Positions 30,887 through 41,958 of a stretch of DNA of 64,000 nt are shown here, one piece after another. Origin of the DNA: Vigna angularis. Lineage: Eukaryota; Streptophyta; Magnoliopsida; Fabales; Fabaceae. The DNA is taken from NCBI RefSeq assembly GCF_016808095.1, contig NC_068974.1, positions 16,926,001-16,990,000 on the forward strand, in the 5' to 3' direction. A program made the position numbers and the translations under genes. How positions within the stretch are numbered: the stretch's first letter is position 1; each line of letters begins with the position of its first letter. The notes beneath the pieces were generated by a model. That model was not told the DNA's origin and ran no database searches. It saw nothing but the letters and a program-made list of their open reading frames with translations.

Positions 30887-31876
30887 TTATTCTTTTAGAT
30901 CTAGTTTTCTTCCTCCTGGATCAAACACGAATCTGCAATACACATCAAATATATCTTCGGTTAATATTAATCCAAGAAAGAATTTTTCTTTAAAAACAAG
31001 AGAATAAGAACTTCTAATACTTTGATTAGTAATCTTTAAAAATTTTAGAAGTCCAAATTCAATTTTATCTTGAGTTAATTGTTTTCTTAAAGATAACAAT
31101 AACTCAAGATTTGAATTGTCATATTTTGAAAATGTTTTCATGACAATTGGTTTGAAAGAGAAGTCAAAAATTGAAAAGTAATCAATTATTGGAAAAGAAG
31201 TTAAGATTTGGAAACCTTCCCTTTTAGGTTCCACAGTCTTTGAAAGAATAGGATTTGTCATCAGTAACAATTTCTCCTTTTCTTTCTTCTCTCTTTCTTG
31301 CCTTTCTCTCTTTTCTTCTTTTCTCTCTTCTTCTCTTCTTAATTCCTCTATTTGTTCTCTCTCTCTCTTCTCTTCTTCTTTCCTTTCTTCCTTTTCTTTT
31401 CTCTCAATCTCCCTTTCTCTTTTCTTATCCTTGATCTCCTTAAGTCTTGCCCCAAATTCTAATTCTCTACGAAGAAACCCATGATCATTTAAACTCTCAA
31501 GAAATAATTTTCCATCATCAATGCAATCCCTAATTAGTTCTAGGTTTCTTTTAATGCTTGAAGGCAAAAACTTTCTTCTCATGCAAGCTTTTAAATCATG
31601 CCAATCACGTATGGAGGACTTTCTACCTTTCCTAACATGATATTGTCTTTCATTCCACCACTCTCTTGCATGCTCTTCTAACTTAGAGAGATATATACTA
31701 AGAACATAATATTCACTCTCTTCACAAAACCAAGGATTTATTTTATCAATTTCTTTTTCCCAAGCTAGGTATGTTAATGCACCTATGTCTTTACCAAAGG
31801 ATGGAAGATTCCTAGCTTGTTTAAACATTTCATCAACTTTGTCTAACCTAGAAGACCTATATGAATAACAAGACAT
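30887..31876 (-). CDS. Gag-like protein of the non-autonomous element (329 aa)
   Basis: Start chosen at ATG 31876; the frame is open about 100 bases further upstream but without ATG. Residues about 30-125 look like a Ty3-type Retrotrans_gag domain, with LAWEKEIDKI, HAREWWNER and a final DLKACMRRKFLPSS helix. Residues about 150-215 are almost only Lys, Glu and Arg and would form a long charged helix. The C-terminal third is hydrophobic and unrecognised. There is no CCHC zinc knuckle and no protease. The ORF is intact and ends about 100 bases before the LTR, in line with recent activity. It may package the element's own RNA with pol from another Ty3/gypsy element; that is inference. Confidence 0.8.
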   Translation of the reverse strand: MSCYSYRSSRLDKVDEMFKQARNLPSFGKDIGALTYLAWEKEIDKINPWFCEESEYYVLSIYLSKLEEHAREWWNERQYHVRKGRKSSIRDWHDLKACMRRKFLPSSIKRNLELIRDCIDDGKLFLESLNDHGFLRRELEFGARLKEIKDKKREREIERKEKEERKEEEKREREQIEELRREEERKEEKRERQEREKKEKEKLLLMTNPILSKTVEPKREGFQILTSFPIIDYFSIFDFSFKPIVMKTFSKYDNSNLELLLSLRKQLTQDKIEFGLLKFLKITNQSIRSSYSLVFKEKFFLGLILTEDIFDVYCRFVFDPGGRKLDLKE

Positions 31877-34800
31877 CTTTGTTTTTAAAAGTTTTCTTAA
31901 TCTAAAGGGTTCAAAACTTTCACTTAGACAAGTCCCAGGTAAGAGAGGTGAGCTAAAGAGCTGCTTAAGTACCAAGTCTTGCCTTGCCAGAAATGTCTTA
32001 GGCTACTAACTAATTACCCCTTAAACTAAAATCACCTTTAGAAACAAAGTACACAACTCAAACAATCACAAACAATTAATCACAATTAAAAGACTAGACT
32101 CTCGGACTCTAATGTGATAAGGCTTAGAGTTTAATCCCTTTTAGCCTAAATCACTCCTAAACGTGAACACAAAAATCAAATAAACAAAAAAAACACTAAA
32201 GAAACCAGCGGACTCTAATGACCCCTACGAGAAACACAAATCAAATCACACATTCATCTATCTACCTATGCTAAATTTAAAGCAAGTAAAGTTGCCAAGA
32301 GTTTGAAAGAGCACCAAGGACTCTTCCAAAGAACTTGGACTTTATAAAAGGCCTTTTACAAAACAAAACTAAAGCTAACAGTAGGCTAACACAAGCCTAT
32401 TAAAAACAAATTGAAGAAAACAATTACAAAAACAAACTATGCTACTATCTTGGTCCACTTCTCCATTTTGCACGAAATCTTCAAGAGTCCAAATATTCCT
32501 TTCAACTCTCAGCTTAAATCCAGAATTTAACTTGTCCAATTCCTGCAACACAAATGAATTCAAGGCTGCTGTCACTTACACCCTTAGTAAAACTAGTTTG
32601 CACAAAAATATAGGGCAGTAAGAACTCCCCTTTCTCTTGGCTGCAAAAACTTTCCACTGAGATTTTGCTCCTGCTCAAATAATGGTGTCAACTTATACTG
32701 CACAAACAATTCCAACTAAATCAACAATTCACTTATTGCAAGCAATTACAAATTATATCAAGAGCAGTTCAATCAAAACAGAAACAGTTTAAGGTAGAAG
32801 AATGGCCCTTTAGTTCAAAACTGCATAGCAAGATGTAAATGCTACTTGTCTCACGGATTCAGCACACAATTTACAATCTGCTACAGTACAATCAGTATGG
32901 CTTTTCCCAAACTACACAGAAAATTCACAACTAGTTCAGCAGAGTACACAATGCAAAGCAATGTCAAATGAAACTCAGAAATAGCTAAGCAAACTAGAAT
33001 TAGGTAAGCTAAGCAACTTCCCTATTTACAAGACTGCTTTTAACTGTGTAATTCCAACTAAACTCCCAAACAGATCAGCTCTGCACACTGACCAATCCAA
33101 TGCAATGCAGAATAAATTCCAATTCAGAGTCAGATTTAGATTGGCTAATCCTAGTGTACAAAAATTACCATACCAGATCAACTTCCAAATAATGCTAAGC
33201 AATACAGGCTATAACAGGAACAGTTCAATCACAACAGAAGTAATTTAAGATGAAAGAAACTCCCTTCAGTTTAACACTCCCACGTGAATTGCTTCTGCTT
33301 CTGGTTGCTTAAGCTAAACTCTATTGAGGTGCTATCAGTGAAGGTTCTGGTCTGCACTCCCAAATCCCACTCAATGCTGCAGTTTATCTATACACCAAGA
33401 TCCCAGAGAAACAAAAGAATTAGTATTTATAACAACACAGTTCAGATTGGATTATTATCAACACAGAAAACAAATCCCATCCCTAATTTAACTTTCTCCC
33501 TGCATTGGTGTTTTTGAACCCTTAAAGGATCATTGCAGCTTTCAAACAACAATTACAACATCCGTTAAATCTGCTAAGCCAACAATAACACTAGACCAGC
33601 ACTATTACTTAATGTATGGATGTCCAAACTTGCTAAATCAAATTCAATTTTCATGAAAAGTGAAACCATATGATATCCAAGCATAATATTCAAGCAAATA
33701 TGGTTTACTATTTCTAATCATGCACAAATCTAACACAAAACTACACAATAGAATGAAGATACTCCCTATTCAGCTTGGTGTAGTTTATGCAGGTAGCAAA
33801 GCTCCTTTTGCTCCACTTGAAGTACTCTTGTGTTAGACTTCCCACACTTACAAACTGCTTTTGAACAACTTTACTCCCTGTAAATGTTAATCAGAACAAA
33901 AAACTGCACAGCTAAATGGTCAGCACATTTCAAGTTCAAAACTTATTTCAGCACTTTAAACAAGAACACACTCTCAACAAGAAATTTGGCTCTTAGATGC
34001 AGCCACACAAAACTCACAAAAATCAGTCTCTCTTAAAGCTTAAAGCACTCAAAATGGAAAGGTTTGGAAGGGAAATTCTCCCTTGGCAGTACACAACTGG
34101 AGAGTATTCCAGACCACCACCACCTAAAATGCTACCAAGCACACAAACCTTCTTTCAAATTCCAGAAACCAGAGTGTAACAAGCTTCTCAATCAAGAATG
34201 GCTAGGCTAAGATCAAAATCAGAAACCAGAACAGAACAGCCACAAATAAGGACAACACAGCAGAGAAACTGACTCAAGATCAGATTATGAAAGCAAACAA
34301 AAGCTCAATTACAGAACAGCAGATCAGAGTTTACACGTGCATTGAGACAAAACCAGAGTTATCAACCAAGACAAGCAAGAAACAAAGCTTTTGATCAAAG
34401 TAAGCACAACAAATAGAACCTATGGAATAGAACTAGAACAGATTTTAAAAACAATAAAAAGGACTTAAGTTGAACCAGTTATGACTAAAGAAAGTTATAT
34501 CTGATTTGATTTTGGCAGAAATAGTTTACTGAAACAGTGAACAATAATGTGAATTGCACCAATTCTCTTTTCTCTTTTTTTTTTTTTTTTTCAATTTGAT
34601 AGCCAAATCTGAGTTGGATAACACTTTAGCACTTGCTATTTTTAGTCATAATTCACAACAGATCACCTAATCAGTTTTGCAACTTAATCAGACTTTTGCC
34701 AAAGGAAAGTGAACATGGTTCAACTCAAAAAAAAAAAAATCTAAAGGAAAAACAAGAGGTTAATCACTCTCAGCCACAATTATAGTTTCAATATCACTGG

Positions 34801-35713
34801 TTTAGGCTTCCTTGAGTGACCAAAAATTTATTCTCAATTGCAGAATTGATAACAAAGTGAAAACAGTGAATGCACATTATGGATCACAAACTCAGAAGTT
34901 CAAACTAAGTTCAATCATTGTTGTAAACAGTTTTAATGCAATTCTGCAGATTCATATACCTCAATAGATGCCAATGAAACGAAGATAATACTGGAAAAAA
35001 TATTTGAATCAGAACTTGGCAAAGAATTTAAAACCAAGTATGAATGACTCACAGACTCTTCAAAGAAAAACCAGTTCGGTGTAGCTGGCCAAATCACAAA
35101 TCTGTTGATTAATCAATGTGCAACCGAGCTAGGCTGAGCCTTTCATTGCTCACTTGGTATGCACTTGTTATTGATTAGGCAGAAACCAAGCAAAGCTATC
35201 ATTAAACAGATTCAAAAACATGAGATTCATTATCTCTACCTCTGAAATCTGCCACCAAGCTCATTTATCTAATTGTCATAGCTTATATATGGTGAACAGA
35301 ACTTACTCAGTGCAGGCAACTCAAATGAATCACAAAACACAAACATCAGCTAGTTAAACTCGAATTTAATTGACAACTAAAACAATGTAACATGACATAG
35401 ACAAAACAGAAATGGATTTAGAAATTAAAAGACTCAAACAAAGAAGATTCACCGAATTAAAATGAACTAAGACTCAAAGTAATGACTCCAGGCACAAACA
35501 AATCAGAACACTCAAGACAATGAAGGCAAATAATGAACACCTCAGAAATGAAAAGAAACAACACAAAATACTCAGAGTCAAAATCAAACCGATACATAAC
35601 TAGAAACAAAAACAGAGACACGAATCAAACGCAAGAACTGAAGAATCGAAACAACTCAATAATGGAAGAAAACTCAGAACAGAGACGAACCGAGACACTT
35701 ACCTCTGAAGCGT
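31877..35713 (-). other. Long noncoding 5' leader of the gag-only element
   Basis: About 3.8 kb between primer site and gag with no ORF longer than about 80 codons that looks coding. It is A-rich on the + strand with a T run at about 34574 and an A run at about 34727. Short related words recur but I see no clear tandem array. Large leaders are usual in non-autonomous LTR elements. Confidence 0.7.
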
Positions 35714-35738
35714 GCTCGAACCTGAGCTCTGAATACCA
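35714..35738 (-). other. Atypical primer binding site of the gag-only element
   Basis: On the - strand TGGTATTCAGAGCTCAGG lies two bases from the LTR. It resembles the initiator-Met primer site but has an extra T after TGGTAT and another after CAGAGC, so only short blocks pair with that tRNA. Another tRNA may fit better. Confidence 0.55.
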
Positions 35739-35740
35739 CT

Positions 35741-36527
35741 TGATGGACGAACGCCCGAGAAGCTGACGACCGAAGCTGTGCGAGCTCCTCGAAGCTTCCT
35801 CCAGAGAGTGAAGACGCAGCGGAATGGACAAAAACTCGAAGAAGAACAAGAACAGAAGGTTAAACTCGAATAGAAAACCCTAAAATCATGAACGAACCCT
35901 AGAAATAAGGGAAAACTCAAAAATGAACCGATTAATCGGTTCGAACTCAAGATTGAACGGTGGAAAAGGTTTAGATCAAAATAAAGGAGGGTTCAATCGG
36001 TGGAAAATGGAAAACGATGTGAAGAGAGGTGTTTAAACGGTCAAAATATGAACAAAATGGTGGAAGAGGTTGTGACGAGGGAGAAACGAGAATGACAAAG
36101 TGAATCTGCAAGGATAGAAGACTCACCGTGAAGAACCATGGCTGGAGACGAGGGACCCGAGAGAGAAATGCTCTCGTGAAACGAAGACGCGCAAGGTGTA
36201 GTGAGGTGTCGTTGAAGCGCTGAAGATGTGGCAGTGAATTAATGGTTTAGAGTGGAGGAATGGTGACGTGAGAGAGAAGTACGGTGGTAATTGGAAAATG
36301 AAAATGAGAGTGGTGCTTGGAAGGTGGCTAGAGGGAGTCTTTGGACTCTCTAGCCTATGACTTTCAAGAGAGAAAAGTTTCTAATTCAGAAAACTCAATT
36401 CTCATTAATCTTAAAAGTCCCAATACAATAAAGGAGCTGGGTATTTATAGTAACTCATGCTCCTTAAGAGCTATGCTAGGAAAGATAAAAATACAAAAGA
36501 AAGACTAAGTCAAGTAGGATTCCATCA
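35741..36527 (-). repeat. 5' LTR of the gag-only element (787 bp)
   Basis: Nearly identical to 30001-30787 with matching ends. Contains the + strand stretch GAGCTGGGTATTTATAG near 36433; I cannot place its TATA box with confidence. Confidence 0.95.
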
Positions 36528-36875
36528 GTGCGTGTGTTGAATTCTTCCCCTCAGCTGCACTTTCACCCCTCAACGGAGCCAACGAGTGTTAATTAGTGCC
36601 GCTCAACGGTAAAATGGTGTTGAGCGGTACTTGCGGCTTCTCTTCTTTTGCACTTTTTGAGTTCTTTTCTAATTCCATCTCTATCCTTCTTCACTTCTTT
36701 CATCAAATTCACCTTAAAACCTACATAAAACATTGAAATCAAGCATGATCCTGTCCAACTCTCTTATTTCCAAAAATATAAACAAAAGTATGATTCCAAG
36801 CTAGTTTCTAAGTGTTAAAGGTTGCTTTTAGTATCAATTTTAAGCATGAAAATAACAGTTTTTCAACTGTTATCA
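36528..36875 (-). repeat. Athila LTR, 5' part, right of the gag-only element
   Basis: On the - strand begins at 36875 with TGATAACAG and the perfect terminal hairpin, then runs through part of the palindrome array to the insertion site. Confidence 0.85.
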
Positions 36876-37787
36876 TCGGCAAAAGTGCCGCTTAGTCCCA
36901 ATTTTCTGTAATTTTTAGGAAGCTATATAAGGTTTTAGTCGGCCTAGGGTTGGTATCTTTGGCCAGAACGAAGCAAAATCACACTTTCTTCACCCCTTAG
37001 AGGAGGATTTTGGATGCTCAAGCTCCACTCTTCAAATTCTAGGGTTCTATCTTTAATTCTTTCATTATTTTCATCTAGTTTCACCATGATTATGGTGAAC
37101 TAGACCTTCATTATTGTTGGAGATTCAATGTAATCCTTTGAAACTCTCATGTATTGAATTGGTTCATTAATCTATATGCTTTCTTTCATTAATTGTGAGG
37201 GTTTTTCTTCTATGCGCTATACATGTTTTGTTTAACTCATTCAATTGCATGATCATTGATGTTATTTGTATGGACACATATGAGTAAATCTAGAACTGAA
37301 GAAATTCTCCCAAGAGTAATATTGCCTAGACATAGGGATAGGAGGATTGGTTGACTTTAAGCTTCTGTGCGAATGTAATGCATGAATAATTGCAAGGGAG
37401 ACAAGACATTGTAAACTAGTGATTAAGAATAGGCTTTCTTTACCGAGACATCGGGTTTAAGGTAAATTAGAAAGTGGCATTAACACTAATGAAGAAAGAT
37501 GAATTCTTGAATACATGAGAGTGGATAGGATGAATTGAAAACCCCAACAACATCATCATTCTATATATTTTAATCACGTTTTGCTTCTTTTCTCCCATTG
37601 ATCAATACATGCATTCATATTTACTTTTTAGTATTTGCATTTAAACCTACAATAATTTGTTCACAAGTCTAATTTAATCAACAAATCACATAATTGTTTA
37701 GGCCGTGAGTCCTTTGGGAAACGATACTTGGTCTTACCATTTTATTATTACTTGATACGATTCGGTTACAGTTGCCGAGGGTTAACA
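36876..37787 (+). repeat. Athila LTR fragment (3' part) of a mini-element
   Basis: Lacks the LTR start, begins near the last palindrome unit, has the hairpin CACCAT/ATGGTG near 37085 and ends CCGAGGGTTAACA at 37787, followed by the spacer and a primer site. Confidence 0.8.
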
Positions 37788-37793
37788 AGTTTT

Positions 37794-37811
37794 TGGCCCC
37801 GTTGCCGGGGA
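37794..37811 (+). other. Primer binding site, one mismatch
   Basis: TGGCCCCGTTGCCGGGGA differs from the tRNA-Asp site by one base. Confidence 0.8.
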
Positions 37812-37881
37812 CTCGTGGTTTAACTATTCTATTTGTGTGATTATTGATTAGCTTTGACTTGCTTTTTATCTTTTATTTTTT

Positions 37882-38100
37882 TCTTTTCATCTTTTCATCT
37901 TTTTATCTTTCTATCTTTTCATCTTTTCATCTTTTCATCTTTTCATCTTTTCATCTTTTCATCTTTTCATCTTTTCATCTTTTCATCTTTTCATCTTTTC
38001 ATCTTTTCATTTTTTCATCTTTTCATCTTTTCATCTTTTCATATTTTCATTTTTTTATCTTTTCATCATTTTATCTTTTTATCTTTTTATTTTTTATTTT
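37882..38100 (+). repeat. CTTTTCAT microsatellite in an Athila leader
   Basis: About two dozen 8-bp units, at least ten of them perfect in the centre, degenerating to T-rich DNA at the ends. It occupies the position of the T-rich leader in other copies. Confidence 0.9.
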
Positions 38101-38160
38101 ATTTTTTTATCTTTTTGTGCTAACAAATGTTTTCTAGGGTTTGTGCCTAAGGCTTGCAGG

Positions 38161-38469
38161 ATGCAATTTGGACAAAAATTTAACTATATGGGCACTCAAT
38201 TCTACCAAGGTAATCTCAACCACTAGTGCGAACCTCACTCAAGCATGGATCAAAGTGAATTTTGGCAAGCTGCTGGGCAATTTCAGATCCAACCACAACA
38301 AGAATGGCAGCAACAAAGCTCTCTGGATGACGTCTTTCAACAATTTATGCAAGAATCCATCTCCACTCAGAAAAGCATTGAAGCATCATGTAAAAGGATG
38401 GAGACGCACATTTGTTACATTGTTCAGAAGTTGGATGATTGTAGGGTTCATACTGAAATTAATGTTTAA
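38161..38469 (+). pseudogene. Truncated gag-like ORF of an internally deleted Athila derivative
   Basis: ATG 38161 sits where the Athila gag starts after the leader, but the frame differs: 21 codons, an in-frame TAG, then a segment ending in FQQFMQESISTQKSIEAS that matches the spacing and helical character of Athila gag residues about 345-380. The stop codon is provided by the abutting reversed LTR at 38463. The main gag domain, and all of pol, are absent. It is either a non-autonomous derivative or a deletion product. Confidence 0.55.
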
Positions 38470-38976
38470 CCCTCGGCAAGTGTAACTAAATCACATCAAG
38501 TAATAAAATTGGTAAGATCAAGTATCGTTCTCCCAAAGGACTCACGGCCTAGACATTTATGTGATTTATAGATTATCTAAGATTTGTAGAACCAATTCTT
38601 GTAGATTTTAAATGCAAAATACTTGAAAGTAAATATGAATGCATGTATTGATCAATGGGCAAGGAGAAACAGAACACGTGGTTTGAAATATAAGAATGAA
38701 TATGTTGTTGGGGGTTATCAATTTCATCCTATCCACTCTCATGTAATCAAGAATTCATCTTTCTATATTAATTGTTAATGCCACTTTCTAAATTACCTTA
38801 AACCCGATGTCTCGGCGAAGAAAGCCTAATCATAATCACTAGTTTACAATGTCTTGTCTCCCTAGCAATTACTCATGCATTACACAGCATAGAAGCTTAA
38901 AGACAACCAACCATCATACTCCTATGTCTAGGTTTATACTACTATCGGGAGAGATTCCCCAAATCTAGATTTCCCA
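38463..38976 (-). repeat. Athila LTR fragment (3' part), reversed
   Basis: The + strand begins TGTTTAACCCTCGGCAAG, the reversed LTR end, and breaks off at TAGATTTCCC. It directly abuts the gag-like fragment with no primer site between. Confidence 0.8.
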
Positions 38977-39332
38977 GAACAGGAACTAGGGAAGGCTAGC
39001 TACTTATCCTGCACCAGCTAACATAGCAGTGGTGAAAGAGTTTTACACCAATGCAAGGCGGTTGGGTGATCATCCTGTTGAGGATTATTTGAGCTATGTT
39101 AGAGGACATGCCATTAGGTATGACCCTGATTCCATTAACAAATTTTTAAGTACAGAATGGGCTGGTGAGCAAACTTTGGTGATGTGGAGAGTGTGTTATG
39201 TGTGCCTGGCAGGCACCTTCAGAGAAACAGGAATGATGTAGTTGTGAACATAAGGAGAGCTGATCTGACTCCTCTAGCAAAGTATTGGATGGCCTTTTCT
39301 CATGCTAATATCCACCCCTACTGGCCAAAGTC
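38977..39332 (+). pseudogene. Env-like fragment
   Basis: Contains the core of the env-like domain: LATYPAPANIAVVKEFY, then RYDPDSINKFL and, in another frame, NRNDVVVNIRRADLTPLAKY. About 32 bases are missing between the GAGCA repeats near 39171, causing the frame change. Both gene ends are lost; the fragment joins an LTR piece on each side. Confidence 0.75.
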
Positions 39333-39906
39333 TAGGGTTTTGGATGCTCAAGATCCACTCTTCAAATTCTAGGGTTTTACCTTTCATTCTTTCATTGTTT
39401 TTCATCTAGTTTCACCATGAATATGGTGAACTAAACCTTTATTGTTGTTGGGGAATCAATGTAATCCTTTGAAACTCTCATGTATTGAATTGGTTCTTTT
39501 ATAATATATGATTTCTTTCATTAATTGTTAGGGCTATGATTAGGCTTTCTTCGCCGAGACATCGGGTTTAAAGTAATTTAGAAAGTGGCATTAACATTAA
39601 TGAAAAGAATGATGAATTCCTAAATACAAGAGAGTGCATAGGATGAAATTGATAAACCCTAACAACATATTCATCTATATATTTCAATTCACGTGTTTTG
39701 TTTCTTCTTGCCCATTGATCATCACATGCATACATATTTACATTTCAGTCGTTTGCATTTGAAACTTACAACAATTTGTTCACAAGTCTTAATTAATCAA
39801 TAAATCGCATAGCTATCTAGGCCGTGAGTCCTTTCGGAGAATGATACTTGGTCTTACCATGTTTATTACTTGATATGATTCGGTTACACTTGCCGAGGGA
39901 TAAACA
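39333..39906 (+). repeat. Athila LTR fragment (3' part) of copy 3
   Basis: Begins within the LTR just before the TTTGGATGCTCAAG segment and ends at 39906, followed by the AGTTTT spacer and primer site. The LTR 5' half is missing. Confidence 0.8.
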
Positions 39907-40009
39907 AGTTTTTGGCGCCATTGCCGGGGACTCGTGGTTTAACTAGTCTATTTGTGCGATTTTTTATTGTTTTTGACTTGTGTTGAATTTTTTTTCTGTT
40001 TTTATTTTT

Positions 40010-41758
40010 GGTTTAATACCTCTTTTGGTCCCTTGAAAGGGGGCCAAAGTTCAATGTGGTCCTACCTTTTTTTAGAAGTTCAATGTGGTCCCACCTTTTG
40101 TAAAAAGTGTGCAATCAAGTCCTTTTTGGAAACGGCGTTGAGTTTTTAACGGAGCAGCTGACAGGGTGGACTGAAGTTAGCTACGTGGCTGTGTGTGGGT
40201 AATACGTGGCTATGAGAGGGTGATACGTGGCTGTGAGAGGATAAATGTGATAAATGTGATAATATTACTCCTTCTCTTTTCCTCTTCAGAATCCCACAAA
40301 CCCTAAGGAGAGCCTCTCCTTCATTCTTCGTGACCGAAGCAAGAGCGGCGCCGCATGGACGGAGACGACGGTTATGACGGAAATTACGGCGACCGAAATC
40401 GACGTGAGTGAACATTGGAGTTAGGAGGGGACAGATGTGGAGGAGATGGCCGAAGGTGGCGCGATGGTGGAGTTGAACGGAGGTGCGACGTTCTCGCGAA
40501 ACAGCCTTCGTGGTGGCTCTGCAGTTCTGAGAAGGAGATAAGGTCGCGATTGGGTGGCTGGCGAGAGGGTTCGCGTTCTATCTTGTACCATCACTCTTTC
40601 CTTTTGCCAAGTTGATTTCTCTTTTGAAGCCTTCTCTAATTCTCCCCTCTGTTCCAGACTCTTTTTGTTTTTCTTCTAGGCCCTTTCATTTCTTCTAGGC
40701 TCTTTCTGTTTTGATTGCTTCAATTCCTTCTTGCGAAAGAAAATTTGGCTGGAAATGGTATCAAGTAAAAGTGGAAGAACAGTGGAATAAACAGTAAGAG
40801 TTCATTACTTCTTTCCCAAAATGCAGAAACAAACCGTAAAAAAACTAAAATCAAATAAAACAAAATAATGAAATCAAATAAAACATAATAAGTAAAATCA
40901 AACAAAATAAAATAAAATCATACAAAATAAAATAAAATGAAATAAAACACCATAGAATAACATAAAATCAAAACAACTCAAACAAAATAAAAATAAAATC
41001 CATAAAATAAAATCTAATCACATAAAACAAATCAAATCAAAATAAATTCAAAAGGAATAAAATAAAATAAAAATATAATAAAAACCAAACCAAATAAAAT
41101 CTATCGAATCAAAATAAATTAAATGAAATAATATAAAATAAATACGATAAAAAAGAAAGGATTATTTATTAATTATGTTTTTTTTTATTTATATTTTTGT
41201 GTTTTATTTTTCGTTTTCATTCAAAGGACAAAAAGATCTTTTGAGAGGTGCAGTAAGAAGCGAGAGGTGCAGCGCTTCACTGAGATATTTTAAGAAAGCA
41301 ATGAGGTTGGAATAACACACTTTCAAATTTTCTCGCTTCCAAGTCCCAACTTCCAATGGTCATAGTTGCATTATCCTCCTCTCTTCCCGTCGGGAGAAAC
41401 CTCTTCTCTTCCTTACCATCAACGCCGCCACCCGCCGACCGCACTCCTGCAGAGGCTCTCCTTAGGGTTTGTGGGATTCTGAAGAGGAAAAGAGAAGGAG
41501 TAATATTATCACATTTATCACATTTACCCTCTCACAGCCACGTATCCCCCTCTCACAACCACGTATTACCCACACACAGCCATGTAGCTAACTTCAGTCC
41601 ACCCTGTCAGGTGCTCCGTTAAAAACTCAACGCCTTTTCCAAAAAGGACTTGATTGCACACTTTTTACAAAAGGTGGGACCACATTGAACTTCTAAAAAA
41701 AGGTAGGACCACATTGAACTTTGGCCCCCTTTCGAGGGACCAAAAGAGGTATTAAACC
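40010..41758. mobile_element. Mutator-like element with long terminal inverted repeats, 1,749 bp
   Basis: The 308-bp terminal inverted repeats (40010-40317 and 41451-41758) begin GGTTTAATACCTCTTTTGG and differ by about ten bases. The 9-bp target duplication TTTATTTTT is exact at 40001-40009 and 41759-41767. No transposase is present. The interior has a GC-rich left part that looks like captured gene sequence and an A-rich right part (about 40850-41150) of AAATAAAAT-like words. It is a Pack-MULE candidate. Confidence 0.92.
40355..40403 (+). pseudogene. Possible captured first exon inside the Mutator-like element
   Basis: ATG 40355 in a strong context (GCCGCATGG) starts 16 codons, MDGDDGYDGNYGDRNR, directly followed by a consensus 5' splice site, C/GTGAGT. 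The composition is far more GC-rich than the host region. The source gene is not recognised. It may be chance. Confidence 0.35.
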
Positions 41759-41958
41759 TTTATTTTTCTATTTTTTATTTTTCTGTTTTTTATTCAGTTT
41801 TTCTATTATTATTTTTTCGATTTTTATTTTCTGTTTTTTTTTTATTTTCTGTTTTTGTTTCCTATCTTCCTATCTTTTCAATTATATCTTTGATTATTTC
41901 TTCTCTCTTCTATCTTTTTGTGCTAACAAAATTTTTCTAGGGTTTTGTTTCCTTGTGT

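Larger units (their letters stand above)
30001..36527 (-). mobile_element. Non-autonomous LTR retrotransposon with gag only (TR-GAG type), 6,527 bp
   Basis: Two 787-bp LTRs (30001-30787, 35741-36527) differ at about five positions by eye. The target duplication GTGCG is exact at 29996-30000 and 36528-36532. PPT at the left LTR and primer site at the right LTR put it on the - strand. The 4.95-kb interior encodes only one gag-like ORF and no protease, RT or integrase in any frame, so mobility needs a helper. Such gag-only elements have been described in plants as TR-GAGs. Confidence 0.92.

Noticed and set aside
37844..38137. Long overlapping ORFs rich in SSFHLFIF repeats
   Set aside because: They are translations of the CTTTTCAT microsatellite. 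An 8-bp repeat gives the same 8-residue period in every frame without stops.
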